NCBI RefSeq assembly: GCF_004570575.1
Contig: NZ_SPPD01000019.1
Location: 1 to 41,953, forward strand
Length of the DNA stretch: 41,953 nucleotides
Reading direction: 5' to 3'
DNA from: Streptococcus cuniculi
GTDB taxonomy: Bacteria > Bacillota > Bacilli > Lactobacillales > Streptococcaceae
The notes under the pieces were generated by a model. It worked only from the letters and a program-made list of their open reading frames with translations, did no database searches and was not told the origin of the DNA. How positions within the stretch are numbered: position 1 is the first letter of the stretch; each line of letters opens with the position of its first letter. Positions 27,162 through 35,446 of this stretch are shown piece by piece. The translations under genes and the position numbers were made by a program.

Positions 27162-27815
27162 CTAGTGAATCTCTTTGAGCTTGTCTTCGATACCGGCCTT
27201 ATCCATAAATCCTGGGTGGACTTCTACCAAGCCCCCGTCACTGCCGATAAAGGCTGAAGTCGGATAAGCACGAACACCGTATTCTTGCAACAATTTCCCG
27301 CTTGGATCAAGGAGGACTGGAGTGTGTTTGTAGTCAAGTCCATCATACCATTTTTTGAAATCTTCTGCAGACTTTTCGCCCATGTGATCAGGAGATACTA
27401 CTGTTAAGATAATATAGTCTTCATCTTCTACCTGACTAGCAAGGTCATCAGTATCCTGCAAGGTGGAAAGGCAAATGGAACACCATGACGCCCAGAATTT
27501 TAGATAGACTTTCTTCCCCTTGAAATCAGAGAGTTTGTAAGTCTTGCCGTCCACACCTTCCAAATTAAAATCAGGTGCTGGTTTTCCATCATTCATCGCT
27601 TTGTTCCCCCCTTCTTTCATGTCGTCTTTTTTCATATCCTCTTTGTTAGGCATCTTTTCGTCATTCATATCTTTCTTTTCATCGGACATCTTGTCTTCTT
27701 TTTGCATCACCGAACTGTCATCTGTTTTTTTCATATCGTCTGCTTTTTGATCAGAGCAGGCTATCAATAATCCTACAGACAAGAGGCTAGCGAGTAATAA
27801 TGTTTTAGTTTTCAT
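27162..27815 (-). CDS. etrx1: Thioredoxin-like lipoprotein (Etrx1-like) feeding MsrAB
   Basis: 217 residues. The signal peptide ends in the lipobox LLIAC with lipidated Cys20. A charged linker (21-80) follows. The thioredoxin/TlpA-like domain (about 80-217) has catalytic CSIC (Cys112, Cys115) in FWASWCSIC. The linker carries eight methionines (28, 37, 43, 50, 55, 61, 66, 74) at intervals of 5-9 residues among Lys/Asp/Glu. The start was set at the ATG at 27815, which gives a proper signal peptide and has AGGAAA before it. A longer upstream frame overlaps ccdA and has no leader logic. It passes electrons from CcdA to MsrAB on the outer membrane face. Confidence 0.93.
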   Translation of the reverse strand: MKTKTLLLASLLSVGLLIACSDQKADDMKKTDDSSVMQKEDKMSDEKKDMNDEKMPNKEDMKKDDMKEGGNKAMNDGKPAPDFNLEGVDGKTYKLSDFKGKKVYLKFWASWCSICLSTLQDTDDLASQVEDEDYIILTVVSPDHMGEKSAEDFKKWYDGLDYKHTPVLLDPSGKLLQEYGVRAYPTSAFIGSDGGLVEVHPGFMDKAGIEDKLKEIH

Positions 27816-27847
27816 GAGATTTTTCCTTTTATAATGAATTATGTTGT

Positions 27848-28555
27848 TTATCCAAATAGCTGGGTAAAGATATTTAACTTGCCTAACATGAGTAAGATTC
27901 CCATCAAGATAATGAGGGCGCCACCCATTTTCTTCAAGGTTACCATGTAGGGTTTGAGTTTGCTGAAGTAGCGTAGGACAAATGAGGAAGCGAGGGCTAC
28001 CAATAAGAATGGGAGGGCAAGTCCTAGTGTGTAGAGGAGCATCAAGATTGCGCCCTGCCAAGCGCCAGCTCCTCCAGACGCTGCAATTGCAAGAACAGAA
28101 CTAAGAACTGGTCCGATACACGGTGTCCAACCGAAGCTAAAGGTCAAGCCGAGCAAGAAAGCATTGTAGAAATCATGGCGTTTTTTGTTCTGCTTGAATG
28201 GAACGCTCTTTTGCTTTTGCAATAGAGCCAGATTGATGATGCCCATCTGGTGAATCCCAAGGATGATAACGATAGCTCCTAACACATAGCGGAACCAATC
28301 CGTATAGAGAAGATTTCCTAGGAAACCAGCCCCGTAGCCCAAGGTGATAAAGACCATGGATAGTCCTGCGATGAAAAAGAGGGTTTTAACAATGCTATAC
28401 CAAGCAATCTCAAAACCTAACACTCGCACGGTTCGTGGTTCATCTGCGTCCAATAAGATTCCAACATAGACTGGTAAGAGGGGTAAGATACAGGGTGAAA
28501 AGAAGGATAGGATTCCTGCTAAAAACACCGAGAATAGAAATACAACTGAGGTCAT
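27848..28555 (-). CDS. ccdA: CcdA-family membrane thiol electron transporter
   Basis: A 235-residue, six-helix membrane protein of the CcdA/DsbD-beta family. The paired redox cysteines are Cys22 in FFSPCILPLLPVY and the cysteine in FGWTPCIGPVLSS. It moves reducing equivalents from cytoplasmic thioredoxin across the membrane to the thioredoxin-like lipoprotein encoded 32 bases downstream. First gene of the operon, with AAGGAG 8 bases before the ATG. Confidence 0.93.
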   Translation of the reverse strand: MTSVVFLFSVFLAGILSFFSPCILPLLPVYVGILLDADEPRTVRVLGFEIAWYSIVKTLFFIAGLSMVFITLGYGAGFLGNLLYTDWFRYVLGAIVIILGIHQMGIINLALLQKQKSVPFKQNKKRHDFYNAFLLGLTFSFGWTPCIGPVLSSVLAIAASGGAGAWQGAILMLLYTLGLALPFLLVALASSFVLRYFSKLKPYMVTLKKMGGALIILMGILLMLGKLNIFTQLFG

Positions 28556-28584
28556 TTCAGTACTCCTTATCTTTTTGTATCTCT

Positions 28585-28590
28585 AGTATA
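28585..28590 (-). promoter_or_regulatory. Possible -10 box of the ccdA operon
   Basis: On the minus strand TATACT lies 30 bases before the ccdA ATG, with no clear -35. It is the only candidate between the brnQ terminator and ccdA. Confidence 0.4.
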
Positions 28591-28653
28591 GTCTTCTTCC
28601 CACCTAAAAACTAGAGAATTTGATGTGGAAAAACTTGAATTTGATGAGATACG

Positions 28654-28680
28654 AAAAAATCTACCACTTTCGTGATAGAT
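28654..28680 (-). terminator. Terminator of brnQ
   Basis: ATCTACCAC (28659-28667) pairs with GTGATAGAT (28672-28680) around TTTC, followed by TTTTTTC on the minus strand, just after the brnQ stop. Confidence 0.85.
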
Positions 28681-28688
28681 GTAAAATA

Positions 28689-30014
28689 TTATTCCATTTC
28701 AAAACTTTCTGCGACCTGTTTATCAGGTAATAGAAAAGCGATGAGTAAGCCAATCAAGGCTGGTACGAGCCACGGAAGCGAAGCATCTGCAAATGTCAGG
28801 GCTTTGATAAGCTTACTTAATCCGTCCAATTTGAATTGTGTACCGATAATCGTCGCAAAGGCTACGATACTCACCAAGGCAATGGTCAGCTGCATTCCTA
28901 TTTTTGATAGGGGAACCAAGCGATTGACAATGACAATTAAAACAATGGCAATGGTAATCGGATAGAGAATTTGTAGTACTGGGACGGAGTAGGAAATGAT
29001 GGCTGAAAGACCGATATTGGCAATCCCAAAGCCAATCAAGGTAAAGATCGTTGCATATGCCTTATACCCCAACTGTGGGAAGGTTTTGACAAAAAACTCG
29101 GATGTCGATACAATCAAACCGACTGTCGTTGTAAAGCAGGTCATGGTCACCATGATAGCTAGGAAAATCTGGGCAGTTGAGCCAAAGATGGCTTGTGTTG
29201 CTTGCGATAGCACATAGACCCCCTTGTTGGTATCAGAAGCCATTATCTCTGCTGGAATTGGGAAATGGTTGCCCAGGAAACCAAGGCCGATATAAAGAGC
29301 ACTAAAGCCCAGAGCCACAACGATTCCTACCACCCAAATGGTCGATACATATTCTTTTTTAGAGGCAAAACCGAGCTGCTTCATGGTCTCAACCGCAATC
29401 ACACTGAAAGCGACTGAAGCTAGGGCATCTAGTGTATTGTAACCCTCTAAAAATCCTGTTCCGAATGCCGAGGTCACGTAGGTTCCTGATGCTACCATCG
29501 GACTGTTACTACCGTATTTTGTAGCCCCTAAGATGACCAACACCACAATCAATAGGGCAAAGACAGGAGTCAAGATTCTCCCTACTAGGTCTAAGATTTT
29601 AGAGGGATTAAGTGAAATGAGATAGGCTGCAATAAAGTAGAGAATAGTAAAGACGAGCAGCCCCCACTGGCTGTTACCAGCTAGCAGAGGGGCAATTCCC
29701 ACTTCATAAGCTGTTGTCGCTGTCCGTGGTATCGCAAAGAAAGGACCGATAGACAGGTAGAGCGCTACCAGATAGGTCGTTGCAAACCACGGTGCAATCT
29801 TGCGTGAAATTTCATAGACATAACCTTTAGGATTTAAGGTCCCAATGATAAGGGTCAAGACAGCAATTCCGACTCCTGATAACACAAAGCCACTAATGGC
29901 TGACCCAAAATGCTCGCCTGATAAGGCACCAAGTGTAGGCGGAAAGATTAAATTTCCTGCTCCAAAAAATATACCAAACAGGAGTAAACCTGTTAAGGAA
30001 CCCTTTTTAATCAT
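28689..30014 (-). CDS. brnQ: Branched-chain amino acid carrier BrnQ
   Basis: A 441-residue, about 12-helix permease of the LIVCS family that imports leucine, isoleucine and valine with sodium or protons. The N-terminus GLLLFGIFFGAGNLIFPPTLG is the family signature. Length fits. Monocistronic, with AAGGAGA before the ATG, an extended -10 (TGGTATAAT) about 30 bases upstream and a terminator behind. Branched-chain uptake in streptococci is usually under CodY, but the only AATTTTC-like sequence upstream is poor. Confidence 0.93.
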   Translation of the reverse strand: MIKKGSLTGLLLFGIFFGAGNLIFPPTLGALSGEHFGSAISGFVLSGVGIAVLTLIIGTLNPKGYVYEISRKIAPWFATTYLVALYLSIGPFFAIPRTATTAYEVGIAPLLAGNSQWGLLVFTILYFIAAYLISLNPSKILDLVGRILTPVFALLIVVLVILGATKYGSNSPMVASGTYVTSAFGTGFLEGYNTLDALASVAFSVIAVETMKQLGFASKKEYVSTIWVVGIVVALGFSALYIGLGFLGNHFPIPAEIMASDTNKGVYVLSQATQAIFGSTAQIFLAIMVTMTCFTTTVGLIVSTSEFFVKTFPQLGYKAYATIFTLIGFGIANIGLSAIISYSVPVLQILYPITIAIVLIVIVNRLVPLSKIGMQLTIALVSIVAFATIIGTQFKLDGLSKLIKALTFADASLPWLVPALIGLLIAFLLPDKQVAESFEME

Positions 30015-30043
30015 GAAAATCTCCTTTTAATTCAATAGTCTTT

Positions 30044-30052
30044 ATTATACCA
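30044..30052 (-). promoter_or_regulatory. Extended -10 promoter of brnQ
   Basis: On the minus strand TGGTATAAT (TATAAT at 30044-30049) lies 30 bases before the brnQ ATG. The -35 region is weak. Confidence 0.55.
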
Positions 30053-30074
30053 AAAACTCTTTGTAAGATGACAG

Positions 30075-30563
30075 AAACTCTTCATTTTTAAAGGTTTTGT
30101 AAATTCAGAATCTTCATACGAATTTGTCATCGCGTAAGTGTGTAAGAACGAGTGTGAGAGGTCATCATCAAAATCATCGATTTTATGGTCAAATGAATGA
30201 CCGTTCAGATAAAGAGCTGAGACGCAGACAGTACCTTATAATCTTTGAAAATCAAAACTAGACGTTGTTGACTTGATTTGATGAACTTCAGTTCTATCTG
30301 CTGCTCCTTGCTCCATTCCTTTCTCAATCCACTATAAATGCTGAGCCCAAGGTCTCACCATTTCCGAGTAGCGTCACTACTTGTAATAACACCACTTTTA
30401 CCACAGCGAAAAGTATCTGACGAAGCTCACTCGCGAAAATCGAAAAATCCAATGACAAGCTTTGCAACCTGTTTAAATAGTTCTTGGATTTGTCTATGTC
30501 TAAGGCTGAATGCAAAGTCTGACCCTTTTTAGCCTTTAGAGCATAGCAATAGTCAGTTCTAGC
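30075..30563. other. Unassigned intergenic stretch, possibly an interspersed repeat
   Basis: About 490 bases between the ATPase stop and the brnQ promoter. Small dyads are visible: AAAATCATCGATTTT, GGTCA-AATGAA-TGACC and GAACTTCAGTTC. On the minus strand one frame reads SLRHRQIQELFKQVAKLVIG then a stop and a further broken piece (SSDTFRCGKSGVITSSDATR), so a decayed coding piece is possible. An open minus-strand frame of 63 codons (30324-30515) has no ribosome site. No firm identification. Confidence 0.3.
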
Positions 30564-32390
30564 TTAAGTTCCCTTAAGAAGCCTCAAACCATTTAAGATG
30601 ACAAGGATGGTCGACATTTCATGAAAAAATACCCCCTCGGTCAGGTCTAGAATTCCCATCACATTCAGCAGGATTAAAACAAGAATAACAGAGATGGAAA
30701 AGACGATATTCCAACGAGTGATACGGCCGTATTTGCGACTCAGTTGATAGAGTAAGCCTACCTTGGTCAGGCTGTTATGAATCATGATGATATCGCTCAT
30801 CTCAAGCGCCACATCTGTGCCACCACCCATAGCAATCCCAACCGCTGCATAGGCCAAGTTTGGCGCATCATTTAAGCCATCGCCAATCATGCCAACCACT
30901 TTGTCTTGCCTTGCATACTGCTGTAAGTAAGCCACCTTATCCTCTGGGAGACACTGGGCATGAACAGTCTCAATCTGCAATTCATCTGCGACAAATTGCG
31001 CTGTCTCCGCCCTATCTCCTGTCAACATGACAACGTCTACCCCTGCCTCTTTCAAAGAAGCGATCAAGCCTTCTGCCTCATCACGGATAGTATCCACCAG
31101 TTCAATATAGCCTACGATTCGTTCAGCTTGGGCTACAAACAATAAGGTCCCATGACTCTTTTTATCCAAATAATGATGTGGATCGATACACGATTGGACA
31201 AACTGCTGATTTCCAATCAACACATCTCCCATCTGTATCCCATGTCCTACACATTCCTTAACAGGCTTGGTATCTGCTAGTGCTCCATAGGCCACGTCCT
31301 TAAAATGACTCAAGATAGAGGTTGCTAAGGGATGAGAGGACCTACTTTCCATGTATAACAGTAGCGGCAAAAGCTCTGGATTGTCTAACTGGTAATCACT
31401 GACCCGAAATTCTCCTGTTGTGACGGTCCCTGTTTTATCCGTACAGAGTACTGATAAGTGCATCATATTTTCCAAGGCCTGGCCATTTTTGATCAAGATT
31501 CCCTGCTTAGCGCTAAAGCTCATCGCACTCAACATAGCAGGCGTAATGGATGCAATCAAGGCACAGGGACTCGCAACCGTCAATAAAATCATACCACGAT
31601 AGAAAGCCGCAACAAAGGGTTGCCCTTGCCCATACATCAAACCTAAAATAAAGACAAGAACCCCCACTAAGACCAGTATCATGTACTTCTTTTGGAGTTG
31701 ATGAATCCGCTCATCACGCTTACTTTGGCTGCTGCTCGCTGCTTGAATCAGCGAGACAATTTGCGCATACCGACTGTCACTACTATCTTTAACAACCCGA
31801 TAACTAGCCGTATCACCCACATTCAGCGTTCCTGCAAAGACTGTATCTCCACTTTCTTTTGTGACTGGAAGACACTCACCTGTCAACAGACTTTCATCTA
31901 CTTGCATCGGCTCTTGGGCTTCCCCATCGAGGGCTATTTGTTCTCCCTTTGCTACTATGAGAATGTCCCCAATGCAAATATCATCAATCAATCGTAGCTC
32001 CGCTTGTCCATCCTCCATCAGGACACTTGCTTGTTGAGGAACTTGTGTCATCAAGGTTTCCATTGTTTTCATGGACTTCCTATACACATAGTCTTCCAAC
32101 ACTTCAGAGGCCGCAAAGATAAAGAGCAAGATTGCTGCCTCGCTAACATAACCGATAGAAACTGCTCCTAGTGCAGATAAGATCATCAACAAATCTACTT
32201 GAAAATCCCCTGTTTCCAACATCTCTTTGAAAACGTCTTTCCCAATCGGACCTCCTAGCAATAGAATGGCTAAGACGAAGCAACCAATGGCCCAGCTACT
32301 CAAAATATGTTCCAATACCAGCCCCAATCCCAGACCGAGCGTTCCGATGAGAAAGAAAATTCCTCTTGTCGTTTTCACAATAGCATTCAT
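30564..32390 (-). CDS. pmtA: P1B-type metal-exporting ATPase (PmtA/FrvA/CzcP-like)
   Basis: A 608-residue heavy-metal P-type ATPase without an N-terminal HMA domain. SPC at 274-276 (VASPCALIA) replaces the CPC of Cu, Zn and Cd pumps. Asp318 in CTDKTGT is phosphorylated, TGE at 170-172 is the actuator motif and GDGLNDAPNLAYA is the hinge. The last helix has HEMST (His590), close to HEGST. SPC plus HE(G)ST marks the P1B-4 group, which exports Fe(II), Co(II) or Ni(II). S. pyogenes PmtA is the likely counterpart. I start at the ATG preceded by AAAGGAGGAA. An in-frame extension of 33 codons upstream overlaps the leader terminator and is not likely translated. Confidence 0.88.
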   Translation of the reverse strand: MNAIVKTTRGIFFLIGTLGLGLGLVLEHILSSWAIGCFVLAILLLGGPIGKDVFKEMLETGDFQVDLLMILSALGAVSIGYVSEAAILLFIFAASEVLEDYVYRKSMKTMETLMTQVPQQASVLMEDGQAELRLIDDICIGDILIVAKGEQIALDGEAQEPMQVDESLLTGECLPVTKESGDTVFAGTLNVGDTASYRVVKDSSDSRYAQIVSLIQAASSSQSKRDERIHQLQKKYMILVLVGVLVFILGLMYGQGQPFVAAFYRGMILLTVASPCALIASITPAMLSAMSFSAKQGILIKNGQALENMMHLSVLCTDKTGTVTTGEFRVSDYQLDNPELLPLLLYMESRSSHPLATSILSHFKDVAYGALADTKPVKECVGHGIQMGDVLIGNQQFVQSCIDPHHYLDKKSHGTLLFVAQAERIVGYIELVDTIRDEAEGLIASLKEAGVDVVMLTGDRAETAQFVADELQIETVHAQCLPEDKVAYLQQYARQDKVVGMIGDGLNDAPNLAYAAVGIAMGGGTDVALEMSDIIMIHNSLTKVGLLYQLSRKYGRITRWNIVFSISVILVLILLNVMGILDLTEGVFFHEMSTILVILNGLRLLKGT

Positions 32391-32420
32391 AATAGTTCCT
32401 CCTTTTGATATGAAAAACAG

Positions 32421-32469
32421 AAAAAAGAGCACACCTGTGGACAGTTTGTACTGTCTCACAGATATGCTC
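32421..32469 (-). terminator. Leader terminator (expression platform) of the metal ATPase gene
   Basis: On the minus strand a 19-bp stem with a single bulged A and a 4-base loop (ACAA) runs from 32469 to 32427, followed by six T (32421-32426). It ends only 31 bases before the start codon. Its 5' arm contains ATCTGTGAGACAGT, which is also the 3' end of the predicted aptamer, so folding of one excludes the other. Confidence 0.9.
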
Positions 32470-32545
32470 GGCTTTAGATGCTCAACCAATCTGCTGTCTA
32501 CACACTTGTAGACCCGGCTACGTAAAAAAATTTACTGCTTGTTCA
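32451..32545 (-). promoter_or_regulatory. Candidate NiCo (czcD) riboswitch aptamer
   Basis: In RNA order on the minus strand: AAGCAG (32540-32535); stem GTAAA-tttt-TTTAC (32535-32522); TAGCCGGG; stem TCTACA-agtg-TGTAGA (32512-32497); CAGCAGAT; a longer arm closed by AGAT (32492-32489) and ATCT (32463-32460); then CTGTGAGACAG. From memory, NiCo riboswitches have the same order: GAGCAG, stem, GCAGCCGGG, stem, CAACAGAT, stem, ATCTGTGGGACAG. The purine-rich joints around the four-way junction bind Co, Ni or Fe(II) and turn expression on by breaking the terminator. The outer stem P1 is not obvious here. The gene it controls, a P1B-4 ATPase, fits the ligand. Confidence 0.7.
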
Positions 32546-32568
32546 TATTCTATTTCACTTATGCTACC

Positions 32569-32597
32569 AGTATAGCAAATATTCCTCGACCTGTCAA
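32569..32597 (-). promoter_or_regulatory. Consensus sigmaA promoter of the metal ATPase gene
   Basis: On the minus strand a perfect TTGACA (32592-32597), exactly 17 bases, then TATACT (32569-32574) with an extended -10 TGC. The transcript would start near 32562, giving a leader of about 172 bases. A promoter this strong fits control by the downstream terminator. Confidence 0.85.
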
Positions 32598-32825
32598 GGA
32601 AATAGAAACAACATCACAACAAATGCTTGGAAAAGGAAACAGCTGAATCAGCGGTACTAGAGGACTGCCCCTCTTTTACTTCATCTCATTCTACCATATA
32701 CCACCTCTTCAAGAAAAGGATAGTCACTTATCTGTTCAGTAGGCAAGAGAACTGAGTATTTTCATCACTGCTATTTTTATATTTATTCATGCTCCAATGG
32801 TACAACTGCTAACATCTTACCAAGA
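32598..32825. other. Intergenic stretch without a recognised gene
   Basis: No coding frame with a ribosome site and no clear repeat is seen between the metal ATPase promoter and the HTH remnant. Confidence 0.3.
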
Positions 32826-32912
32826 CTAAGAAACCTTTAATCCCATAGCAAACTGAGGGCTTATCTTACCTGTTTCCATTCTAGCAATAGCTGGCTGGTT
32901 CACACCACTCAT
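32826..32912 (-). pseudogene. Fragment of an XRE-type HTH antitoxin
   Basis: The minus strand encodes MSGVNQPAIARMETGKISPQ then FAMGLKVS and a stop, 28 residues. GVNQPAIARMExGKxSPQ is the recognition-helix part of HigA-like XRE antitoxins, normally about 100 residues long. Both the upstream helices and the C-terminal tail are missing. AGGAGAAATGAG precedes the ATG. No toxin partner remains beside it. Confidence 0.6.
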
Positions 32913-32970
32913 CTCATTTCTCCTCGGCTCATCTCCCTTTCATACATTTCGTTTACATTTAGTATCTTTT

Positions 32971-33115
32971 GATATTTCCCGATTGAAATAGTTCCCCGAA
33001 CTATTTCAACCTCCTACGGAGTTTCATCCCTCATTTTTCAGCCAAAGGTCTCAAAAATCCCGTCCTAGACAATAACAACATTATTGTCTAGGATACCACT
33101 ATATCGGGAAATATC
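32971..33115. repeat. 145-bp nested inverted-repeat element
   Basis: Outer arms GATATTTCCCGAT (32971-32983) and ATCGGGAAATATC (33103-33115) are perfect 13-bp inverted repeats. Inside are two hairpins: TGAAATAGTT-ccccg-AACTATTTCA (32984-33008) and TCCTAGACAATAA-caaca-TTATTGTCTAGGA (33063-33093). The first hairpin abuts the left outer arm directly. TTTT lies on both outer flanks. It could be a small non-autonomous mobile element, a recombinase or replication site, or a structured RNA. Confidence 0.7.
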
Positions 33116-33312
33116 TTTTAAATGCTCGCTTCGCTCGCGTCTTATTTTACATGTAACTACTTATCTAAATATCAAACAGTTCACTAATATACGCTAAATT
33201 ACTAACCTACTTTTTACCTTTTTCATTCTATAGTGTAAATTATAAACAAATACAAGATATTAGAGGGGTAGTAAAAAAGGTATTGAATTGATGAGTTCAG
33301 CAGGCAAGAAAA
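33116..33312. other. AT-rich intergenic stretch, no gene recognised
   Basis: It contains CGCTCGCTTCGCTCGCG-like inverted sequence at about 33124-33139 and a polypyrimidine stretch CTACTTTTTACCTTTTT near 33210. No open frame has a ribosome site. Confidence 0.3.
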
Positions 33313-33313
33313 C

Positions 33314-33337
33314 AGCACCTTAACGGGTGCTATTTTT
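33314..33337. terminator. Terminator after the toxin gene
   Basis: AGCACC (33314-33319) pairs with GGTGCT (33326-33331). ATTTTTT follows on the plus strand and TTTTC on the minus strand. It lies just past the toxin stop codon. Confidence 0.7.
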
Positions 33338-33342
33338 TATGT

Positions 33343-33603
33343 CTAATAAACATCTCTCCTGTGCCCAAATTCAAGCGCTAAAATAACCATCCTATCATCT
33401 TGAATATCGCATATAAGCCTATAATCACCAATACGATAACGCCATTCGTCAGCATGGTTTCCTGTTAAACCTTTACCGTGGGCGCGTGGGTTATCTGTCC
33501 CCTCTAAGTGCTTATCAATCCAAACAAATAACAACCGCTGTATCTGCTTATCTAATTTCTTAATCTGCTTTTGAGCTTTTTTAGAATACTCTATACTGTA
33601 CAT
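33343..33603 (-). CDS. RelE/ParE-superfamily toxin
   Basis: An 86-residue basic protein: KAQKQIKKLDKQIQRLLFVW, then EWRYRIGDYRLICDIQDDRM and LEFGHRRDVY. The pattern of R(I/V)GDYRLIC and xxGHRRxVY at the C-terminus is typical of RelE-type toxins, ribosome-dependent mRNA interferases. The conserved C-terminal Arg/Tyr residues are present, so it looks active. The start codon is one base beyond the antitoxin stop, so the pair is translationally coupled. Confidence 0.85.
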   Translation of the reverse strand: MYSIEYSKKAQKQIKKLDKQIQRLLFVWIDKHLEGTDNPRAHGKGLTGNHADEWRYRIGDYRLICDIQDDRMVILALEFGHRRDVY

Positions 33604-33604
33604 A

Positions 33605-33826
33605 TTACAAGCCTAGCTCTTTCTTAAAATCAGCATGGCTAATTGTCTCTGGGTCTGCCTTATATTCTGCATAAGCTCGATGATAGATTTTTAAATCATA
33701 TTCATCTTCAATATCACGCTCTAAGGCTTTTTTGAATAGACTAGAAAGGCTTTGCCCTGTTAATTGAGCATAGCTTTTGAAAAATGTTTCTTCTTCTTGG
33801 TTTAATCTGATTGTAACTGTACTCAT
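33605..33826 (-). CDS. RelB/DinJ-like ribbon-helix-helix antitoxin
   Basis: 73 residues. The N-terminus STVTIRLNQEEETFFKSYA and LTGQSLSSLFKKALERDIED form a ribbon-helix-helix DNA-binding domain. The acidic C-terminus (YKADPETISHADFKKELGL) would wrap the toxin. I start at the ATG giving MSTVTIRL because GAGGTGA is 6 bases upstream. A longer frame runs 13 codons further into the promoter and operator and is rejected. It is autoregulated through the palindrome over the -10. Confidence 0.85.
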   Translation of the reverse strand: MSTVTIRLNQEEETFFKSYAQLTGQSLSSLFKKALERDIEDEYDLKIYHRAYAEYKADPETISHADFKKELGL

Positions 33827-33845
33827 GTAATTCACCTCATCTCTT

Positions 33846-33864
33846 TGTGTTACATTGTAACACA
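33846..33864. promoter_or_regulatory. Palindromic operator of the toxin-antitoxin operon
   Basis: TGTGTTAC (33846-33853), ATT, GTAACACA (33857-33864) is a perfect 8-bp palindrome covering the -10 box. Binding of the antitoxin or the complex would block RNA polymerase. Confidence 0.8.
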
Positions 33865-33882
33865 TTTTAGAGCGTCTGTCAA
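33854..33882 (-). promoter_or_regulatory. Promoter of the toxin-antitoxin operon
   Basis: On the minus strand a perfect TTGACA (33877-33882), 17 bases, then TACAAT (33854-33859). Confidence 0.85.
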
Positions 33883-33968
33883 TTCTAACAATAACAAAAG
33901 TTTATAAGGGTTGCCCTCTTACTATACCCTATTTTCACTAGGAGTAGTACAAAGGGTAGTAAATTCTA

Positions 33969-34003
33969 AAAAAGCACCTTGGGATGACACCCCAAAGTGC
34001 TTC
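33969..34003 (-). terminator. Terminator of eno
   Basis: A stem formed by AGCACCTTGGG and CCCCAAAGTGCT (one mismatch) with a short loop is followed by TTTTTT on the minus strand, about 37 bases after the enolase stop. Confidence 0.85.
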
Positions 34004-34039
34004 ATATCAAGGCTTTTCAGCCCTCATCTCGTAAAGAGA

Positions 34040-35350
<1,311 letters not shown>

Positions 35351-35385
35351 TTACTCTCCTTTGAGTTAATTTTATTTACTAAACC

Positions 35386-35414
35386 ATGTTACCTTAAAAT
35401 CGCATTTTTTTCAA
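35386..35414 (-). promoter_or_regulatory. SigmaA promoter of eno
   Basis: On the minus strand TTGAAA (35409-35414), 17 bases, then TAACAT (35386-35391). The 5' leader is about 32 bases. Confidence 0.75.
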
Positions 35415-35446
35415 GGAAAAACTCATAAATTTCCCATATATTGCAA

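Noticed and set aside
27816..28061. Longer N-terminus for the thioredoxin-like lipoprotein
   Set aside because: It overlaps ccdA in another frame, and the ATG at 27815 gives a complete lipoprotein signal peptide with a ribosome site.
30085..30125. CodY box upstream of brnQ
   Set aside because: The best match to AATTTTCWGAAAATT has about five mismatches, no better than chance in AT-rich DNA.
32391..32489. 33-codon in-frame N-terminal extension of the metal ATPase
   Set aside because: It overlaps the leader terminator, lacks a ribosome site, and the ATG at 32390 has AAAGGAGGAA. The extension has no family-like sequence.
32560..32640. PerR or Fur box at the metal ATPase promoter
   Set aside because: No TTATAATNATTATAA-like palindrome is present near the promoter.
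33200..33290. Attachment site of an integrated element
   Set aside because: Polypyrimidine and GGGTAGTAAA-like sequences recur near 33267 and 33953, but no integrase, no clear direct repeat and no tRNA or core-gene 3' end is duplicated.
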